Of a stretch of 19,588 nt of DNA, positions 15,501 to 19,588 are shown piece after piece. The stretch lies in NCBI GenBank assembly GCA_016926235.1, contig JAFGOZ010000494.1, positions 1 to 19,588 on the forward strand, in the 5' to 3' direction. This stretch comes from Bacteroidales bacterium. Lineage in GTDB: Bacteria; Bacteroidota; Bacteroidia; Bacteroidales; UBA10428. The number at the start of each line of letters is the position of its first letter. Within the stretch, counting starts at the first letter, position 1. A model generated the notes under the pieces. The model searched no databases and had not been told where the DNA came from. It was given only the letters and a program-made list of their open reading frames with translations. Made by a program: the position numbers and the translations under genes.

Positions 15501-16275
15501 ATATGGCGAATGGAATTATAATACACCCAGGCCTCTGAATATTGCTTTTTCATCTCAGTCCGGTTATGCATATGTGTTCAGAGAATCAGATTTTCAAGAA
15601 GATGGAGATATTCAAATAGAATTGGCTTATTCAATTACGGTTCATAAATCACAGGGAAGCGGATTTAAAGTAGTATTGTTTATATTGCCTAATCCTTGCC
15701 CTCTTCTTTCAAGGGAATTATTTTATACTGCACTTACCAGACAAGAAGATAGAATAGTAATACTTCACCAGGGTAATTTTAAAGATTATCAAAAGTTTAC
15801 AACAGGTGAATATTCTGAAACCGGAAAAAGGCTAACTGATTTATTTAGTGAGCCACAATTAAAACTCATAAAGAAAAAATACTACGACACGAGATACATT
15901 CAGGTATCTGAAAAGGGTGAATTTATGATTTCCAAATCTGAAGTCATAATAGCTGACAAATTATATAACAATAATATCAATTATACTTATGAAGCGCCTA
16001 TTGCTGATGGAAAGGGTATTACAATTCATCCAGATTTTACAATAGAAGATTTTGATACGGGTATTACATATTATTGGGAACACTTAGGAATGCTAACTAA
16101 AGACGATTATCGGAATAAATGGAAAAGAAAACAGGAATGGTACGAAAGAAATGGTATCCTGGAATATTCTAAGAATACCAATGCTAATAAACAATTGATA
16201 ATAACCCGTGATAAACCGGATGGTGGTATTGATTCAACTGAAATAAAAGGTATAATTGAAAAACTATTTAAATAA
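12505..16275 (+). CDS. RecD-like SF1B helicase fused to C-terminal PD-(D/E)XK-like nuclease
   Basis: This 1256-aa protein has three parts. Residues 1 to about 600 are an uncharacterised region opening with VRVPWHDASWNGKVC and clustered Cys (C26, C27, C35). Residues about 620-1090 are a RecD/AAA_30-type helicase: Walker A GPAGTGKTT (639-647), Walker B DEAS (716-719), motif III GDYRQLPP (743-750), TVHKSQGSG (1045-1053) and YTALTR (1074-1079). Residues about 1140-1256 form a nuclease-like domain with E1146 in SKSEVIIAD, D1177 in HPDFTI and E1192-H1193 in WEHLGM, a PD-(D/E)XK arrangement. It probably unwinds and degrades DNA. ATG 12505 is used; ATG 12511 is an alternative. It ends 3 bases before hsdR. 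The helicase call is certain; the nuclease call is strong but read by eye. Confidence 0.9.
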   Translation: MLMNIPNIHLSVRVPWHDASWNGKVCCKPRENGSCMFLPRINESKDSELEEGIAESWLHELEQEKLPPCVGEKVHFMSPHKIYKSVKHPYSKNDNNREFYGHYKETTYCYPDYSFSVIPYNWMQKNPKDNTSEIANSLQIPYDPDKEPELSFENSWIQQIDNQTALLDAFIDPIRPGHSLVFIYAKNVPFIDTTSRILIGVGHISEIGGLTEYKYDEASPNNFKSTLWERPVYHTIREDFKNGFLLPYQEFFKLAEKDETIHIPDYIAFAPSFNEFSYGSEWVTNDTAIESLLILHKILKKFEALLPNKNYEHQLNWIDKELSRLWKMRGPFPGLGAVLSGLKITDGNLIAWELDKVIRKNDEVIKNPWDFVNLIFKGDTSFLSDNLKVKISDTQKATWDNFSKEEKDFLQLLSRMNVDNELVDKVIESKEKEQIEYLKNPYLLYERTRLDKIHFSVALIDKALFADKKILESFPLPELTIISTPLDQRRIRAFGIQIIERTALEGNTLLTDTQFVTKFDELPLQPLCNPSIRNLIAIEEFLSDEITRNVLDAEEEIYYFKLKRFETIKEKIKNFVQKRIKRDIDPPVIQNWLQLIDNKFGVIDVTKPLWYQERDREARQEKAKSLDVLSNSRFSVLIGPAGTGKTTLLNILCEQPFIGSNILKLAPTGKARVNMGKDAKTLAQFLLQLERYDPETGLYYINPNAKTLKFDTVIVDEASMLTEEQLAALLDSLTGVERFILVGDYRQLPPIGAGRPFVDIIEFLRKEKKNVAELRVLFRQFSNDVVPEEETERLDVKLGKWFSDDEIKKQEIDIFKEIADHNTKEWENIKFIEWDNVKHLEDILIDVTNTEIEKLLKSIKGKILRNPQANFDSSLGANYYMEESNWSGFGIESAEEIENWQILSPARTSGYGTKVINQKIQKIFRGKIKEKAIFPGKFKKRKMNKPVGDDGIVYGDKIINTKNTRWNKPWNKIYNPDELDEKDILKYMANGEIGIHIGKYGEWNYNTPRPLNIAFSSQSGYAYVFRESDFQEDGDIQIELAYSITVHKSQGSGFKVVLFILPNPCPLLSRELFYTALTRQEDRIVILHQGNFKDYQKFTTGEYSETGKRLTDLFSEPQLKLIKKKYYDTRYIQVSEKGEFMISKSEVIIADKLYNNNINYTYEAPIADGKGITIHPDFTIEDFDTGITYYWEHLGMLTKDDYRNKWKRKQEWYERNGILEYSKNTNANKQLIITRDKPDGGIDSTEIKGIIEKLFK

Positions 16276-16278
16276 AAC

Positions 16279-19200
16279 ATGAAACCCATCACCGAAAATA
16301 TAATAGAACAGTCAGCCATTGAAATTTTGCAATCGCAGGGATGGGAATATATTTCTGGTTTGGCAATTGCTCCTGGAGCTGAACAGGCTGAAAGAGACTC
16401 TTATGAACAAATTATTTTGGTCGAGCGACTTCGTAAAGCTCTTTCTGTTCTTAATCCTGACATTCCTGAAGACGCCAGAGTAGCTGCAATACAAAAAATT
16501 CAACGCATTCTTTCACCTGATCTATTACACAACAATGAAGAATTTCACCGCTTTTTAGTTGAAAAAGTAAAAATACCTTATCATCAGGATGGTTACGAAC
16601 GCAGCCATGAAGTAGCCTTAATTGATTTCGGGCATCCCGAAAACAACAGTTTCCTGGTTGTAAACCAGTACACCATTGTTGAGAACAACCAAAATAAACG
16701 CCCCGATGTACTGCTTTTTATAAATGGCATTCCGTTAGTAGTCATTGAATTGAAAAATGCCTCTGATGAAAATGCCGATATAAATTGCGCTTTCAGGCAA
16801 ATTCAAACCTACAAAGCAACCATACCGGCCTTGTTTACTTACAATGCGGTCTGTATTATTTCCGATGGGTTGGAATGCAAAGCCGGAAGCCTTTCAGCCG
16901 AAATTAGCCGTTATATGGCATGGAAATCAGTGGATGGTGTAAAAGATGCCTCACGGTTTAAACCTCAACTGGAAACTTTGCTTAAAGGGATGATGAAACC
17001 TGCTGTTCTTTTAGATTTAGTTCGCAATTTTATTGTGTTTGAAAAATCTAAAAGAGAAGACACAAAAACAGGATTGATTCAAATTCAGACAGAAAAAAAG
17101 TTGGCAGCCTACCATCAGTACTTTGCCGTAAACAAGGCTGTTCAATCCACAATAACAGCATCCGGCACTAACGGAGATAAGCGGGGCGGTGTGGTCTGGC
17201 ACACTCAGGGCAGCGGAAAAAGTTTGTCTATGGTATTCTATTCGGGTAAACTCATTACAGCTATAGAAATGCAAAATCCCACTATTGTGGTGATAACGGA
17301 CAGGAACGATTTGGACGATCAGCTATTCGATACATTCGCTGCATCGGTTCAGTTATTGAGACAGGAACCCGTCCAGGCAGAGAGCCGCGATCATTTGAAA
17401 AACCTCTTAAAAGTTGCAAGTGGCAGAATAGTCTTTACCACTATTCAGAAGTTTATGCCGGAAGATAACAAATCCTTTTACGACCAGCTCTCCGACAGAA
17501 AAAACGTTGTAGTGATTGCCGATGAAGCACACCGTACACAATATGGTTTTGAAGCCAGATTGGTTGATGAAAAAGATGAAGAAACAAAAGAGGTAATAGG
17601 TAAGCGCTTTGCTTACGGTTTTGCAAAATACATGCGTGATGCTTTGCCCAACGCTACCTATATTGGTTTTACAGGGACACCCATTGAAGGAACGGATGTC
17701 AACACTCCGCAGGTTTTTGGGCAATACATTGACATTTATGATATTTCACAATCAGTAGCAGATGGGGCTACTGTAAAAATTTTCTATGAAAGCCGTCTGG
17801 CAAAGGTAAATCTTGATGAAGAAGGCAGAAGATTAATTGAGGAATTTGATAAAGAACTGGAGCAGGATGAAGAAATTACCGAAAAACAAAAAGCAAAAGC
17901 CAAATGGACAAAACTGGAGGCAATTGTAGGGAATCAGGATAGAATAAAAAATCTTGCGAAAGATATAATTAATCATTTTGAGCAAAGGCAATCGGTTTTT
18001 GAGGGCAAGGCTATGATTGTAGCAATGAGCCGCCGAATAGCTGCAGAAATATACAAAGAAATAACTGCAATAAAGCCGCATTGGCATAGTGATGATTTAA
18101 CTAAAGGTTCTATCAAAGTGGTAATGACCACCAATAGTTCGGATGGTCCTGAAATATTCAAACATCACACTACCAAACAGCAACGGAAAGACTTATCAGA
18201 AAGAATGAAGGATCCTGATGATAACCTCAAAATAGTTATTGTCAGGGACATGTGGCTCACTGGTTTTGATGCTCCCTGTTTGAATACTATGTATGTTGAT
18301 AAACCGATGAGAGGTCACAATCTGATGCAGGCCATAGCAAGGGTAAACCGTGTGTTCAAAGACAAGCCGGGAGGTTTAATAGTTGACTATTTAGGTATTG
18401 CCACCGATTTGAAAAAAGCTTTATCATTTTATGGCGAAGCCGGAGGCAAGGGTGAACCGGCAGAGAACATTGAAAAAGCGCTTGAAGTGTTTATGGAAAA
18501 ACTTGAAATAATCCGTCAGTTGTTCAATGAAGAAAGCCTCACCAGAAAAGATATTTTGGCGGAAGAACCCGAAGCATATTATCAGAACAGTTTTAAATTT
18601 AATTACAGGAGATTTTTTGTCGTTGATGCAAAAGAAAAACTCTCCATCATTCTGCAGGCAGAAGAACATATTTTGGGACTGAATGATGGTAAAGAAAGAT
18701 TTATTCGGGAAGTAAGTTTACTAAGCCAGGCGCTTTCACTGTGTATTACAAAAGAGGAAGTCCAGCCATACTTGCCGGAAGTGGCATTTTTTCAGGCATT
18801 AAAAGCAAGGTTAGTAAAGTTTGACAGCCCGATTGGTGGAGGAAAATCAGATGTTGAAATAGAAACAGCCATTAAGCAGATTATTGATGAAGCCCTGAGC
18901 AGCGATAAAGTGATTGATATATTTGATGCCGCAGGAGTTGATAAACCCGAAATCTCAGGACTGGAAATTTTATCCGATGAATTCCTTTTGGAAGTCCAGG
19001 GAATGAAACATAAGAATTTGGCAATTGAATTGTTGAAAAAAATATTGAACAATGAATTAAAGATAAGGGCAAAGACAAATCTTGTAAAAAGCAGGAAACT
19101 ATTGGAGATGTTGGAAACAGCCATTAAAAAATATCAAAATAATTTACTTACCACTGCTGAGATCATCCAGGAACTCATAAACATTGCCAAACAAATAAAA

Positions 19201-19515
19201 GAAGCAGATAAAGAAGGGGAAAAACTAGGTCTTTCTGATGATGAAGTTGCTTTTTACAATGCTTTGGAAGTAAATGACAGTGCTGTAAAAATTCTGGGTG
19301 ATGAAACACTAAAAGAAATTGCAAAAGAAATAGCAGATAAAGTAAGGGCCAATGCAACCATTGACTGGACAATAAGAGAAAGTGCTAGAGCCAAACTTAT
19401 GGTTTTAGTCAGACGGACATTAAATAAATATGGATATCCACCGGACAAACAGCCAAAAGCAATTGAAACAGTGATGAAACAGGCAGAATTATTGGCCGAT
19501 TTTTATGTAAAATAA
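16279..19515 (+). CDS. hsdR: Type I restriction enzyme endonuclease/translocase subunit
   Basis: HsdR uses ATP to pull DNA through the type I complex and cuts at a distance from unmethylated sites. The 1078-aa protein is of normal length and complete. The N-terminal HSDR_N nuclease shows the PD-(D/E)XK residues D143 (RPDVLLF) and E157-L-K159. The SF2 motor has Walker A TQGSGKS (309-315), DEAH (415-418), the GFTGTP motif and the motif VI region QAIARVNRVF. The last 350 residues resemble the DUF3387-type C-terminal domain that docks on the methyltransferase. It is separated from hsdS by the SMEK-Argonaute-helicase cassette. Local G+C (27 of 60 at 18001-18060) is higher than in that cassette. 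Confidence 0.97.
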   Translation: MKPITENIIEQSAIEILQSQGWEYISGLAIAPGAEQAERDSYEQIILVERLRKALSVLNPDIPEDARVAAIQKIQRILSPDLLHNNEEFHRFLVEKVKIPYHQDGYERSHEVALIDFGHPENNSFLVVNQYTIVENNQNKRPDVLLFINGIPLVVIELKNASDENADINCAFRQIQTYKATIPALFTYNAVCIISDGLECKAGSLSAEISRYMAWKSVDGVKDASRFKPQLETLLKGMMKPAVLLDLVRNFIVFEKSKREDTKTGLIQIQTEKKLAAYHQYFAVNKAVQSTITASGTNGDKRGGVVWHTQGSGKSLSMVFYSGKLITAIEMQNPTIVVITDRNDLDDQLFDTFAASVQLLRQEPVQAESRDHLKNLLKVASGRIVFTTIQKFMPEDNKSFYDQLSDRKNVVVIADEAHRTQYGFEARLVDEKDEETKEVIGKRFAYGFAKYMRDALPNATYIGFTGTPIEGTDVNTPQVFGQYIDIYDISQSVADGATVKIFYESRLAKVNLDEEGRRLIEEFDKELEQDEEITEKQKAKAKWTKLEAIVGNQDRIKNLAKDIINHFEQRQSVFEGKAMIVAMSRRIAAEIYKEITAIKPHWHSDDLTKGSIKVVMTTNSSDGPEIFKHHTTKQQRKDLSERMKDPDDNLKIVIVRDMWLTGFDAPCLNTMYVDKPMRGHNLMQAIARVNRVFKDKPGGLIVDYLGIATDLKKALSFYGEAGGKGEPAENIEKALEVFMEKLEIIRQLFNEESLTRKDILAEEPEAYYQNSFKFNYRRFFVVDAKEKLSIILQAEEHILGLNDGKERFIREVSLLSQALSLCITKEEVQPYLPEVAFFQALKARLVKFDSPIGGGKSDVEIETAIKQIIDEALSSDKVIDIFDAAGVDKPEISGLEILSDEFLLEVQGMKHKNLAIELLKKILNNELKIRAKTNLVKSRKLLEMLETAIKKYQNNLLTTAEIIQELINIAKQIKEADKEGEKLGLSDDEVAFYNALEVNDSAVKILGDETLKEIAKEIADKVRANATIDWTIRESARAKLMVLVRRTLNKYGYPPDKQPKAIETVMKQAELLADFYVK

Positions 19516-19526
19516 GACTAATTGAG

Positions 19527-19588
19527 ATGAACAAACTCTCCGACATGCTCAAACAACCTGAAGGCCGCAAGCTGGAATTCAAGGAAAC
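19527..19588 (+). CDS. Start of a probable AlbA_2 (Schlafen-like) domain protein, cut by window edge
   Basis: Only the first 20 codons are present, starting 11 bases after hsdR, so it is probably in the same operon. The visible residues MNKLSDMLKQPEG and then KLEFKE match the opening of AlbA_2 DNA-binding domain proteins, where the LEFKE strand is the hallmark. These are often RecG-like C-terminal ATPase-less regulators and are frequent neighbours of type I restriction genes in Bacteroidota. The rest of the gene is needed to say more. Confidence 0.6.
   Translation, partial: MNKLSDMLKQPEGRKLEFKE

Larger units (their letters stand above)
41..19588. mobile_element. tRNA-integrated genomic island, left end and cargo (right end not in window)
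   Basis: A broken tRNA 3' end is followed at once by a tyrosine integrase and then by a typical Bacteroidota element core: paired HTH genes, VirE_N-type primase and DUF3987 helicase. The genes after this are defence cargo. No second copy of the tRNA 3' sequence was seen in the window, so the right junction must lie beyond base 19588 if the element is intact. No relaxase, TraG/VirD4 or Tra/Mob gene is visible here. The cargo may have its own history, because its base composition is uneven. Confidence 0.65.

Noticed and set aside
17017..18161. Several minus-strand ORFs opposite hsdR and others elsewhere in the window
   Set aside because: They are Phe/Cys/Ser-rich shadows of strongly conserved + strand genes and show no domains or spacing of their own.
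1..19588. CRISPR array or insertion sequence
   Set aside because: No regularly spaced direct repeats, transposase motifs or terminal inverted repeats were seen. The TTGTATGT boxes are too short and irregular to be CRISPR repeats.

Overview
The window looks like the left end and cargo of an integrated mobile element in a Bacteroidota chromosome. The evidence is the gene order (tyrosine integrase with an Arm-type N-terminus, paired excisionase-like HTH genes, VirE_N/BT4734-like primase, DUF3987 helicase), the AT-rich DNA, the absence of strong Shine-Dalgarno sequences and the tight TAATG/ATGA gene junctions. All convincing genes lie on the + strand.

Layout. Positions 1-39 are probably host flank with a GC-rich hairpin. 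Positions 40-86 are the 3' half of a tRNA with a CAT anticodon, read on the - strand and cut off just past the anticodon arm; this is the expected left attachment scar. Positions 87-262 are non-coding and hold repeated TTGTATGT boxes that may be integrase arm sites. Positions 263-5959 are the element core: integrase, an unrecognised 336-aa protein, a structured 143-bp non-coding stretch, two small HTH proteins, a VirE_N/AEP-like primase protein and a PriCT/DUF3987 primase-helicase protein. No relaxase or coupling protein is visible, so transfer functions, if any, lie outside the window.

Positions 6072-19515 are a defence locus that reads as one long operon. It opens with an XRE regulator preceded by a good palindromic operator. 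Then come hsdM, a 51-aa zinc-ribbon protein, hsdS and, at the far end, hsdR: a complete type I restriction-modification system. Between hsdS and hsdR sits a compact, more AT-rich four-gene cassette: a SMEK-domain nuclease-like protein, a short prokaryotic Argonaute with a degenerate PIWI active site, a 94-aa unknown protein, and a 1256-aa fusion of an uncharacterised N-terminal region, a RecD-like SF1B helicase and a C-terminal PD-(D/E)XK-like nuclease. The window ends in the first 20 codons of a probable AlbA_2-domain gene.

The nested cassette is the best candidate for an undescribed system. By analogy with other short pAgo pairs, the Argonaute would be the guide-dependent sensor and the SMEK protein the effector, with a helicase-nuclease added. 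Its position inside hsd recalls PrrC/RloC, which are carried in type I loci and respond when restriction is blocked. Family assignments come from motif reading; the functional coupling is inference.
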